Source: Arachis hypogaea
Lineage: Eukaryota; Streptophyta; Magnoliopsida; Fabales; Fabaceae
NCBI RefSeq assembly: GCF_003086295.3
Contig: NC_092052.1
Coordinates: forward strand, 28,433,427 to 28,497,426
Direction of reading: 5' to 3'
Length of the DNA stretch: 64,000 nucleotides
Numbering within the stretch: the stretch's first letter is position 1; every line of letters begins with the position of its first letter. Below the pieces are notes generated by a model. That model saw nothing but the letters and a program-made list of their open reading frames with translations, was not told where the DNA came from and did no database searches. The position numbers and the translations under genes are program-made. Of the stretch, positions 43,706 through 55,300 are shown one piece after another.

Positions 43706-45184
43706 CTGCCACTATTTCTCGATTTGACGAACATGCTCCTTGTTCTAATTCCAGTTTTTTCGATTTCCGAAACCTTCATTGCTAATGCATCTCCGGGATA
43801 ATCATAGTTGGTGCGGTTGTCGTTGTTGCTGCCTTGAAGGAGTTGAGGCTACTGCCGCTGCTCTGGCTGCATTGAGGGTTGCTGCCGCTGTTGAAAATTA
43901 AGGGATAAAGAAAGGGGATTATCGCGGTTAGTTCCTACGGGTTCGACAAATCAAGGTAGGGGGTTTATTTTAAAAATAAAGGTTTTAAAGTATGAACGCC
44001 AATAACATTAAATGAGTAATTGCAAATAGTTTATGGCTTCTTTGTGTGAATAATTGTTGGAATTGAGTTGAATCATAGCTGTGATTGGTGATTGGTTTAA
44101 TGATTTCATGTAGTAATTATTGATGATGTTGTGTGTTTTGAAGTGATACATGATGTTAGTACTTGTTGATGGTGGTTTTGAGTATGGAATATTGAGATGG
44201 CTGCTGGAAATTTATTTGATGAATCATAACTTGAGATATGTTGTGATAGATGAGATGCTAAAGAATGGATGCTGTGATAATATGATTACATTGCACCTAT
44301 AATGTGAAGTGGTGATATATTGAATTAAGCATTCTTGGGCAAATTTTGTTAGTTTAAAGAAAGTTAGAATTATGGTTTTAGAGGAATTTTAGGCTTGAAT
44401 ATAAAATATGGTATGAAGGGTTGTTAAAATTACTTAATGCAGAATTTTCTGCATAATTGGCAGCAGCTTAAAATAAAAACTGGGAGCAATTTAGACATAA
44501 TTCTTTATCCAAATTATTTTTCTGTCAAACTTCAAGAAGTCAAGATTTCTCCATAAAAATTTCAGGGAATTTGGCCAAGTGGTTTGGAAGATATGAATTT
44601 TTGAAGTTTAGTGGTTGCTGCAGAATTTTCTGGTTTTCTGGTTCTGCAGTACCAACTTTCAGACGCTATAACTTTTGATTTATTTGGAATTTTGAGTTGC
44701 TTCCAAAAGGGTTTTAAAGATATATCAGTCTATTTTAAGTGAGTATAAATTTCACATCCATTTCTATTTTGTAGAGTTAGTTATGTCTCTTGGAAGTTGG
44801 GCTGTTTGCAGGAAATTCAGAACTAATTTAAAGAAACAGGACAGCACTTCCAACTGACTTTTAATTAACCAAACGAGATGCTATGGATCTGAAATTTATT
44901 TGTCCTAAAACTTATGAGTGTTAAGTATATCCTCACCAAAATTTAGAAGTAATGGATTAGAATTGAATTTATTACAGATTTATTAAAAACAGAACTGCTT
45001 GCTGTATTTTTTTCTAAATTCCCTTTAGTGCAGCAACAGATTTTATTAAGTTGGCTATCTAATTCAATTCTAATCCAAACGTGGTGAAACTTGGCTTAGA
45101 CCTAAAGGATATGTACAAATTTAGCAGAATGTATAAACTTAGTTAAACAAAGGTGTGTAAGTTATCCCTAGGAAACGTTTAAAG

Positions 45185-45600
45185 TTAAATGGTGATGCGG
45201 ATGTACGCCTAGTTTCATGGTGATGTGGAGGTACTTTTAGCTACTTGGTGATGCGGAGGTGTGTTTAGTTGTAAGACGATGCGGAGGCATAATGGAAAGG
45301 AAAGAAAGTAAGAAATAAAGGATGGAAAAGATACTTAAAGGGAAAGAAAAAGAATGAGGAACAAGGAATGAAATAAAAGTTGAGAATTATATTGAATGGG
45401 CTTTTGTGCCAAACTGCTAATGCGAAAGGGCCCGCCTAACTGATAGCTTGAGATTGCTAATGCGGAAATGTTTGCCTAATTGATAGCACTGTTCCTTACT
45501 GTGATACACATTGAACTGTTATTATAATGAGGCCTAATTGACACAGGTAACCGTGATGCCAAGGTGTCTAATTGACACAGTAAAGGGACCATATTCGGGG
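45185..45600 (+). repeat. Tandem repeats in the inner solo LTR
   Basis: Four copies of 'ggtgatgcggaggt...' at roughly 40-bp steps (45190-45300). These are followed after a GA-rich stretch by 'gctaatgcggaaa...gcctaattgatag' repeats (45417-45490) and 'aattgacacag' pairs (45536-45585). Confidence 0.65.
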
Positions 45601-46436
45601 TTCACTCCGAGTAACGTCGGGTTGCGGGTAGACAACCGACGCATGAGCTCATGGCCTGCGCTAGGAACAGGCATGCATCATCTTGTTTGCGCATTTACAT
45701 TTGATTGCGTTTGCTTTATTGTTCATTTGTGATTGAGCTGTTGTTTTGGTGATTTGCTTGTGTGCTTGATGAATATTTTACTTGTGTTGTAGTCTTAATA
45801 ATGTATTTAGGAATGTTGTTTATGGATAAGGAACTGTTAATGTGACTGAATTTTTGTGTAAGTAACGTGATTTAAAGAAAGGAATTTAAAACTGTTTTAA
45901 GTGAAATTGTTTTTGTGATATGAACTAGCTATTTGTATTTACTTTGTTTATTGCGGCATTCACGTTCCCTACTGAGAACGTGTGGCTTTGTTCTCACCCC
46001 AAAGTTTTTAAAAAAACATTTTCAGAGGTACAGACAGGATGGCTAATTAAAAAGCTACGGACGAATAGAAGGCTTGTTTGGCTAGTTGCTTTTGGGTTTA
46101 TTTCCCTCGCCCTTGATGTTGTAAAGTGTTGTATTTTTACAGAGGGGTAGGTTTGTATTTAAGTCTTGTATGAATAATTATTATGTATTAATATTAATTA
46201 TGTGAGTATATGTTTATCTGACATAGTTGAGCTGAAGTATATACAATTTAAAAGGAATTTCGTTTTTCTTAAAATCTATCGATCAGTTAACGTGTAGAGG
46301 CTCAATATTAAATAGCTAATAAAAGAAAACTAGAGTCGTAACGCCTTACCCTTAGTACGATCATGACGTGCTAGAAGTTAAGGTGTTACAGTTTGATTAC
46401 TTATGATTATGACTTGTTGGTTTGGATTACGGTGGA

Positions 46437-46570
46437 GTATGGTGGCTTGTAAGTGATTATGTTTTGAGCCGGATGCCGTGGTTTGATTATGTTTTAGGTC
46501 GGAGGCTGTGGTTCGATTATGTTTAGGGCAAAGACCATGACTGTTTGGGCTGGAGGCTGTAATTGTATAA
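46437..46570 (+). repeat. Short tandem repeats in the 3' part of the outer solo LTR
   Basis: About four degenerate copies, at roughly 35-bp steps, of 'ttgattatgttttaggtcggaggctgtgg'-like text. They belong to the outer LTR right of the inner insertion. Confidence 0.55.
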
Positions 46571-47264
46571 GCTATATGTCTTAGTAAGTTGGTAAAAATT
46601 TTGATATACACATTGACTTGTGGTGGCGTGATGGATGATTTTGATTTTGAATGAATAATCGCATAACTTTGAAATAAAGATTGAGGTTAGAGAATTAATG
46701 AGTAACGGATTGGATGGATTTAAGAATGAAATAAGTTAAATTAGAGATAAGGATTTATAAGACGAGCAATGATGACTGTTGTTACACATATTTTGATTAT
46801 ACATGTATATCCTTCTATAGCAATTATAAAATTTTTCTGGTGAGACCATGTGGTTAGATTTTCACTCCTACAGCCTTATCTTTTTCAAGAAATGGATGAG
46901 AAAGTCTATGAAGAATTTTCTGTGCCTTATGGCTATATTATCATAGATGTCTTTTTCCTCGCCTTTGTTATCAATATTTACATTTTGTAAATAGTAATAG
47001 GAGTTGTGATTTTATGACATGGTTTTATATATATTTACATATATTTGAATGTGAATGTAATATTCTTTGTATATATATATATATATATATGTACGTGCGT
47101 ACGAACAAAAGGAAAAAGTATTTCCGGTTTTTCAAAGAAAAGTCGATACGGTTTCGAGTTAAAGGCTCCTATTTTATTACTAAATATATGTATGTTGTCG
47201 TAATATCCTTACTATCAGAATGGTGTAGGCGAAAGCGTGACATTTTGGTAATAAGGGTGTTACA

Positions 47265-47672
47265 GTTATCAAATTTACAAGTTGTTGTAGTATTATCAAC
47301 TACATTAGCTGGATATATGGAAGTTACGCAATCTTGTAAAGAAGCAATTTGATTGCAAAGGTTAATGGAGGAACTCGGGTATATTCAGGATAGGATTCCA
47401 ATATTTTGTGATAGTCAGAGTGCCTTGTATATCGCAAGGAATCCAACCTTTTATTCAAGAACGAAGCATATGGGCATTCAATATCATTTTGTTCGTGAAG
47501 TAGCGGAGCAAGAAAAAGTGTATGTGAAAAAAATCTATACCAACAACAACTTTGTAAATATCATGATAAAATCAATTAATACAGATAAATTTGATTGGTA
47601 CAGATCTTCATTTAGCCTATTAAAAATATGAGCAACATGAATATATCAAAAGAATGATTTTGATTGGGAGAT
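47265..47672 (+). pseudogene. Copia RNase H, 3' part, and polypurine tract
   Basis: Continues the RNase H cut at 39930. 'NLQVVVVLSTTLAGYMEVTQSCKEAI', a stop, then a clean stretch from 47353 with 'CDSQSALYIARNP', 'SRTKHMGIQYHFVREV' and the C-terminal 'NNFVNIMIKSI' tail to 47630. The polypurine tract 'gattgggagat' abuts the 3' LTR. Confidence 0.8.
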
Positions 47673-48308
47673 TGTGAAAAGAAGAAGCGAAAATCTTCTT
47701 TTTAGTTTGAAGTAAACAATAATGCTTAGAAGTTACAAATGGTACAAGTAGAAGTAGTGGAACAAGTTGAAGTTTGAAAAAAATTAAAAAACATTATAAA
47801 ATTTTGACTAGAATCAAAATATAGTGTTACAACTTGATCAACTTGAAGATGATACATAAACATAATCATCCTAATCAAAGATTATAACTTGATAAGATTA
47901 AAGTGAAAGAAACTACTAATACACACAACTTATGCGATTTGTGTAAGAGGTTCATAATGTGCAATTTGTGCACAACTTGATCAATTTATAAATCAAATGC
48001 ACCTCCATAAAAAAATTATATATAGGTTATGTATTTGTTTGTTGAAAGTGAAGTTTTTCATGATCAATATTAATGTGAGTGAAAATTAAGAGAGAAAAAT
48101 AATTAATAAGATTGTAATTTCTTTTTATGAGTATCCATAATGTATAAAATAGTATTATAACTTCTTTATATATTTTAAAAAAAAATTCAATTTTATCATT
48201 TTATTATATTATTTTTATTATTATCTAAATTTTTGTTTAATTTTATTTATTTTTTGTTTATAAATTTTAATTACATTATTCTATCCTTATTAATTATGGT
48301 ATCTAACA
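47673..48308 (+). repeat. 3' LTR of the copia element
   Basis: 636 bp, TGTGAAAA to CTAACA, followed by tatag. Colinear with 36814-37433. Confidence 0.88.
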
Positions 48309-48480
48309 TATAGGAGGTACAAGCATTTGGAGATTGACCTTTACAAAAAAATGGTGAATAAAAAGAGATGTATGTAGAGCCATCCTGTTCATTAAGCCAT
48401 TGTCCCTCAAGTTATTCACTAAGTTCAAAGACGTTTAAGGTGCAAGATTATGACAACCTAAATTTGAAAGGGTGTTAATG
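48309..48480 (+). pseudogene. Old copia RNase H relic, C-terminal piece
   Basis: 'RRYKHLEIDLY' from about 48314 matches the RTKHLEID motif of copia RNase H. The usual C-terminal 'KPLSLKLFTKFKDV' and 'NLKGG' type text follows in shifted frames to about 48470. It joins the piece at 36745-36813 when the younger copia is removed. Confidence 0.6.
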
Positions 48481-48837
48481 ATTAGTCAAAGCGTTAATTA
48501 TGCCAAGTGTATAAGTTAGTTATTCAGTTTTGATAATTGGTACACGTTCTGTTATTAGATTAGCTTGTGATCTTAGTAAATAAATAACTTAAAGAACGTA
48601 AGGCAAAGTTACCAAAGTGTATATTAGTCGACGATCAATGAAGAGTAAACCTACATTTCTTCTTTCACAAGAAAACGATTCTACAACTTTGGTTTTCTTT
48701 GATTTAACATATTGACACCACATCCAACTCAAAATTTTAAAGTAATAAGTAAGTGGATCTTTTATCTTATAAATCCCTCACTCTTTCTTATTTTTTTTGA
48801 TGTAGGACTAATTTTATACATTTCACACTTACAACAT
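48473..48837 (+). repeat. Possible LTR remnant of the old copia
   Basis: Directly after the 'aaaggg' end of the relic ORF the sequence starts tgttaatgattag. It runs to 'tttcacacttacaaca', with a TATA-like 'cttataaatccctcactc' and 'gatgtaggactaa', a phrase common in plant LTRs. No partner LTR was found in the window. Confidence 0.4.
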
Positions 48838-51800
48838 TAACAATCATAATATACATACATATATATTTAAAAATACAAATAAATACAGCTATTACATCCC
48901 AAATATAAGAATCAAATTGTGATTTGTGATGTTATAATTGGTAATAACTCTCTATATAGTAAGTATAGATTTCTATGGGGAAGTGTATCCATTAGGAAAA
49001 GCATTTTCCCTATAGTACCTTATCAAATCTATGTTCTCATATTTTATTAATTACATTAACCAGAAGCTAACTTGTTCAAATTTACTTATACATAAAATTC
49101 GAAAGCCTAGAGGGTACAATGCAAAAATGCAAAATTGCAAACAACAGTGTTTCCTATAATAATTATTATTGGAATTATATAAGAAACTCTTTGAAATATA
49201 CATGAGGACACTAGCTAGACACATATACAGAAAATGTTGGTGCGTGTAAGATCAAATTAAAGATTAAGTTATAGCACTAACAGTACATTTTACGTTTCGT
49301 TAAAGAGAATGGCAGCAGGAGGAAACTTCGTCTTCTCTAACCGTATGGATTAAATGTTGGTTAAAATCTTTTACGTATGAGTAAATTAAACTAATCATAA
49401 TAACAATAAGGTCAGAGAAACAGAGAAAAGTAGCATTATATATGTTTGAGGGTATGAAAACAATCACTATGTTTTTAAGAAATGTTTTCATTCCATTTTG
49501 GTTATCAATTAATAAGTAATAACCATACGTATATAAATAAAATTTAATTTAATATATTTTTAATATAAAATAATTTTATATATATATTTAATTATGTAAT
49601 ATTATATTAATAAAAATAACTATTTTTATATTAAGCACATGAATATTCATCTAAAAAATAAATGCAATTGAATAATTATATAAAAAGTCAGAGTATAAAA
49701 CTAAACCCATAAATAAAAGATAGAATGTGATATACATACAAATTTATCATATCACTTGCATAAACACAGAGAGGCTAATTAACTAGTAACAACTATGGTG
49801 ACTGGGATCACTAAAGTAAATAATCCAATTAATATATAATTAATTTAATAGAATATAATGCTGAAATTTAGTGGATTGGTGTCCATTTGTTTAAAATATG
49901 GGTAGAAGAATTTTGTAGAAAAATTAATTTATATGAATTTAATAGTATTAAAATTTTCTTTTTTTATAATAAAATTATCTTACTTTTGTATACTTAAGGG
50001 AGTTTATAAAAGAAAATTTTATTTTTAGTTTCATGCTATTATGTAGATAACTATTTAGATATTTAAGAAAAAAATACTAAATATTCTCAATATTTGTTCA
50101 AAATTTCAATTTTATCTCCTAAATTTAAAGCGATTCAATTTTGTCCCAAAATGACCAAAATGATTTCAACAAGTTTCTATTTTAATTTAAATTTTTACTT
50201 TTAGATAATATATTATTTTTTGTCTTCAATGTTTAGATCAAATTCTAATTTAGTTTCTAACATTTTAAATGTCTTACTTCAACTCCAAAAAATTTTAAAT
50301 GAATTTAATATTATCCTATCATTAAATTTGACTCGAATAATTAACCAAAAAACTTTTATATTAGTTATTATTAGTGAGTCAATTTTATTTATGTACTAAA
50401 ATCGAACGTTATATTGACTTTTAAATATACTAATTTTTTTATGTCAAATTTAATTGTGAAACAACATTATTTAATTTAAACTAAAATAGAATGTTTGAAA
50501 TATTAAAAACCAAATTAAAATTTAACCTAAACGTCGAATATCAAAATAGTATCTTATTCTTTATTTTTTAATATAATTATTCTACTCTTCTATATTTAAA
50601 GGTAATTGCATTGTTAGCAAAATTCATTTTTAATGTCATGCTTTCATATAGATAACTTTTCAGATATTTAACAAAAATAATATTAATTATATATTCTCCA
50701 TGTTTGATCAAAATTTCAGTTTTTTCCCCAGGTATAAAATGTTTCAATTTTACCTTTCTATTAAAATTATTAATAAACTATTAATCGACATCTTTTTACT
50801 TTTTAAAAGAGAATTCGCTAGTGTTTTATCCACAAATTTGCTCTATTGAAGAGTGAATGTTAACATTCATTTTATATTCACTGTATAGGATTAATTGAAG
50901 GTTAGCAAAGCCCAATAAAAAGATCCCAACTTAATGAATATTGCTAATTAACTTTCACCTTATAGAATTTATCAAGATTAACAATATTTCCATATATATA
51001 TATACTTCGAATATTTTGTCGGATAAAAATCTTATTAAGTAATTGAATTTCATGTTGCATTTACTTTTTATAATAAAAAGTTGAAAAGGGTTAACAATTG
51101 TTCTAAGTATTTGATACAAAATCTAGAGTTTCAATAATGATCAAATTAAAATATTTATATGTAAAACTGATGAATACCTGTTAAGAGAGTTGGTATACGT
51201 GGTTAAAAACTGAAATAGACCAGGTGATTGCTGTCCATTTAATAAAAGACTTTTATGAGAAAGAAAGAAAAAAAAATCCTTAATTTAAAAAACTTAATTT
51301 GAGAGTTTTAATTTTTAAATAAAAATATTTTATTCTTTTAATGTTTTCAAAAATAATTTATATAGAAAAAGTTTAGAAATCAGTAGTTTTATTAAAATTG
51401 GCCAGTACTTAATCAATAAAAAAATAATTAATCTCACACTATTAAAAATACTAATAATAACTAATTAATAGTTACAAATTACAAAATTTGTTAGATTCCC
51501 TAACCCTCCTCATTTATATATTTAAATTTGTACTATCTAAAAATTAAAAAAATTAAATTAAAACTGTGAATTATTACTCATCTCCAAAATATCTGTAGGT
51601 ACTTGCTAAAAAAAACATTCAGAAGTCAGAACTGAAAAGAGTAGTGATATATGCAAATTAGGATATGTATATATCTTTCAATATGGCATGGCATGACCCA
51701 TGGTGACGACATAAAAAATGACAAATGAAAAATGATCCCCACACTTGAAAGGAAAACCTTGTTGACACACTGACACACATGTACCAATTATAGGAAGATT

Positions 51801-52371
51801 CATTCTTCATTCATTAATATCACCCATATTATATATAGTAACAATAGCCCGTGCGCCCATGCCTCATTTCACATACAAATATGTATAGTACTAATTAATT
51901 AGTAAATTGATTAAAATTCTTCTAATTTTGCTCCCTACTATATCTCTTGCAATAAAGGTTAAGATTTCGCCGATTGGCATGAATATGTACCGCAATAAAA
52001 CACCTATCACTATACGTGGCTCATGCAATATATTGTTTGAGAAAATTCCACGAAGCTTCATAGCACTGCACTGCTACGGACATTGGAAACACACCATCTA
52101 TGTTTATTACAACTATTTTTCCTAATAATAACAAAACATTATTATTATTACTATCACATATTATTATGGTCAATTGGTTAAGAAAAACAAACACTATATT
52201 AATTATTCATTTCATAATGCTAACTTTCGCACACATAATATTTAATCTTCACGATATATAATCCCAATAGAGAAAGAGAAACTAACAGCAATAAAGAAAC
52301 TAAACCTACATATATACGAACCTTATTATATAGTTTTCATTTCATCCGTTCTTCTTCTTATTCTCACTCAA
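48838..52371. other. AT-rich intergenic DNA and CAX upstream region
   Basis: About 3.5 kb with no supported gene. It contains a fold-back element (50205-50570) flanked by a diverged direct repeat (about 50025-50145 and 50629-50750). The last roughly 120 bp before 52372 should be the 5' UTR of the CAX gene. Candidate core-promoter sequences ('tatatacg', 'attatatag') lie at 52310-52340 but none stands out. Confidence 0.5.
50205..50570. repeat. Fold-back (MITE-like) element
   Basis: The left arm near 50225-50265 ('gtttagatcaaattctaatttagttt') is the approximate reverse complement of the right arm near 50500-50540 ('aaaccaaattaaaatttaacctaaac'). The middle is about 230 bp of AT-rich DNA. No TSD could be fixed. 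The arms are diverged, so the element is old. Confidence 0.45.
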
Positions 52372-55300
52372 ATGCACATTCTAAGTTATTACTCATCACA
52401 ACAAGGCAATAATAATAATAATACAATGCAACCCTCATCCTCTATGGAAAACAATGATTTGGAGAACAACAATAGCAATAAGGGAGTTTCAAACAACATC
52501 AATGGTAGTGGTAGTGGTATTTTTGCAAAGACACCATCAATGGTGGTGAGAAAGAAGTCATCATCAGAAGATTCAATTATTGTCACAAACAATAGCAATG
52601 GTCGAATGGAAATGCTTAGGAATTTCGTGACAAATTTGAGAGAGGTCATTCTTGGAACTAAGCTTGCTGTGCTTTTTCCGGCAGTGCCTTTGGCTGTTGC
52701 TGCAGATTTGTATAGCTTTGGAAGGGTAAGCACTAGCTAACCATCATTTTTACTACATGGTTCTTATGATTTTCATTTATTTCTTTTTTTCTTTTTTATG
52801 TCAAGCCGTTTTATGGTATTGTAATAAATCCAAAATGTCATGTATATCTAATACTTTTTTTTTTTTTTCCTTTTTATTTTGTTACTCCAAGTGTCACTAT
52901 AAGTTTCCTTCTATTTCGTTTTATTCATAAATTTAGTTATGTATAAGAATTAAAAAACAAAGTTAATATTTAATAATGATACAAAATCATTTATTGGAAT
53001 GTATTTGTTTATTTGTTAGTATCTGATTAACTAATTTTACTTTATATTATTCCATTAATACTATATGCCTTTTTGTAATTACAATCAATTTATAAGTCTC
53101 CTGTTTTAATTTTATAAGGTTAAAATTTTGACTTAAGTTTTTTTCTTTTTTTCAAAAAAACTACTAACTTCTTTCTGTGTCTTTATTAAAAAAAATGTAT
53201 AAAAAGCCATTTTACACTAATGAAATAGGCAGTTTAGAATAAGTAAAACTAAAAAGTACATATAGTTAATCACATTTATTTTTACTTTTTTCTTTTTTAT
53301 ATATATATAATGTTTAAGTCTGGCATATATCTTACCTGGCCCAAATATGTAAACTAGTATGTTTGTGAGATGATTATCAAGCACTAGTTGTATCATATTA
53401 TTAAATTTATCCTATTTTATAAAGTGTCTAATTTGATGAAATGACAATATAACATTTCATAACTATTTAACCATATTTTTTTTTACGTTTCTTTCAAATG
53501 ATCATCCTATAATTATTATGTGCATGTATATATTCCAACGGTATATTAAAATTAAATTTTTTTATAAATATTTTTTATAATATTTAAAAATGTATTATCA
53601 ATAGAAAAATAAATTACATGGATATTAATAAAAGTAATTATTAAATAATAATCTAAATCTATATATATTTTATTTAAGGTAGAAATTTATACGTAAATAT
53701 TTTTATGTGAAATTATAGATTAATAATTATTAAATAACTTGATATATTTAATTAAATTATTATTTAATTATTTTTATTTATTAACTTCAGAAGAAAATAT
53801 CTGTATCGGAGTATTTCTCTATATATTTAAATATGATTTATTTTGAAAACGGTTGTCCTGTCCTATGCAGCCGTGGATATTTGCATTAAGCTTAATCGGA
53901 CTTGCCCCGCTAGCAGAACGTGTCAGCTTCCTCACTGAGTATGTTTGCCATGACAACTCCTATCTAAGCTATATATTTATTTATAGCGATAATAATTTAG
54001 TGATTTATGATTCTTGTTATCGTGTTTCTAACTCCTTTTATTTTTCATTATTCTCATCCAACATGAAGGCAAATTGCCTACTACACTGGTCCAACAGGTA
54101 CAAACACTTTAATAGTATATATGTTACACAAAGATATTGCATATTTTGAGATAGTTAATGGAAATTTGTGTATTATTAGTTGGAGGGCTTCTGAATGCTA
54201 CATGTGGAAATGCAACGGAGATGATAATTGCATTATTAGCACTGCGCAAGAACAAAGTGGATGTTGTCAAGTTCTCCCTTTTGGGTTCCATTCTCTCGAA
54301 CCTTCTTTTGGTTCTTGGTAGTTCACTCCTTTGTGGTGGCTTGGCCAACCTTAAGAGGGAGCAAAGATATGACAGGGTACAATAATAATAATATTTAAAT
54401 TCTATAATTAAACTTAATTAGTTGTTCTATTTACACAAATTATTATTATTATTATTACAGAAACAAGCAGATGTGAACTCACTGCTATTGTTGCTGGGGT
54501 TGCTGTGCCATTTGCTGCCATTACTGTTCAGATACGCATTAGCAGGGGGAAGTTATTCAATTGCCACTTCTACCCTTCAGTTATCAAGAGCAAGCAGTGT
54601 TGTCATGCTAATTGCATATCTTGCATATATTGTTTTCCAGTTAAAAACTCATCGAGTAATATTTGATGCACAAGAGGTAGTACAATAATTCAAATTCAAG
54701 TTAGTTAGCAAAAGGCCAAAATCAGAAACAACCTTAGCTTGGACTATATATACCACTTTATTAATTATTTGGTGTGGGAATTTCACGTCTACAGGAAGAA
54801 GATGATGAAGAAAAGGCCGTTTTAGGATTTTGGAGTTCATTTTCATGGTTGGTTATTATGACATTGGTCATATCTGTGCTGTCCGAATATGTTGTGGGAA
54901 CAATTGAGGTATATATATATATATATATATGATTATTGTGGTAGCTATGAATTTTTTTCTTCAGTACCATGCATGATCAATTAATCCCCTTGTTTGTTTT
55001 AAATAGGCTGCTTCAGATTCTTGGGGCATTTCGGTTAGCTTCATTAGCCTAATCTTGCTTCCAATTGTTGGGAACGCTGCTGAACATGCTGGTGCAATCA
55101 TATTTGCTTTTAAGAACAAGTTGGTATGGTTTAATTTTTGTCAGTTATATACACAAACTATATAGTTTAATAGAAATTTCACTCCGTATCATGCTTGACT
55201 TAGATGTATTAACTGATATTTTGAAATAAATTAGTGGGGGCTCATGGTTCAATTAATTATCATGTATGCAGGACATATCTTTGGGCGTTGCTATGGGATC

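Larger units (their letters stand above)
42682..46390 (+). mobile_element. Inner solo LTR (3.7 kb), related family
   Basis: It starts tgtaagacccaaattttt and ends aggtgttaca, with perfect TSD gtttg (42677-42681 and 46391-46395). It is related to the outer LTR at both ends, in the AT-rich first 400 bp, in the GC-rich island and around 'gagctcatgg...aggcatg' (45640 versus 42530). The middle differs. No primer site or coding domain is visible, so it is a solo LTR or a noncoding derivative. Confidence 0.8.
39931..47264 (+). mobile_element. Outer solo LTR (about 3.6 kb) inside the copia RNase H
   Basis: It begins tataagatcgcgaatttt (TG decayed to TA) and ends gggtgttaca. It is flanked by a perfect TSD gttat (39926-39930 and 47265-47269) and restores the RNase H reading frame when removed. 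The sequence is that of one long terminal repeat with no primer site, gag or pol, so it is probably a solo LTR left by recombination. Its own length is 39931-42681 plus 46396-47264. It contains an 'aaccctaa' stretch, a GC-rich island (40380-40860), tandem repeats (42167-42470) and (TA)n near 47075. Confidence 0.8.
36814..48308 (+). mobile_element. Ty1-copia LTR retrotransposon, internally deleted and interrupted
   Basis: LTRs at 36814-37433 and 47673-48308 begin TGTGAAAA and end CTAACA. The flanks are tagag (36809-36813) and tatag (48309-48313), a 4-of-5 match expected for an old TSD. The interior has an initiator tRNA-Met primer site, gag with zinc knuckle, decayed protease, RT with YVDD, and RNase H split by a solo LTR. 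Integrase is almost entirely missing. The polypurine tract 'gattgggagat' precedes the 3' LTR. Confidence 0.88.
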
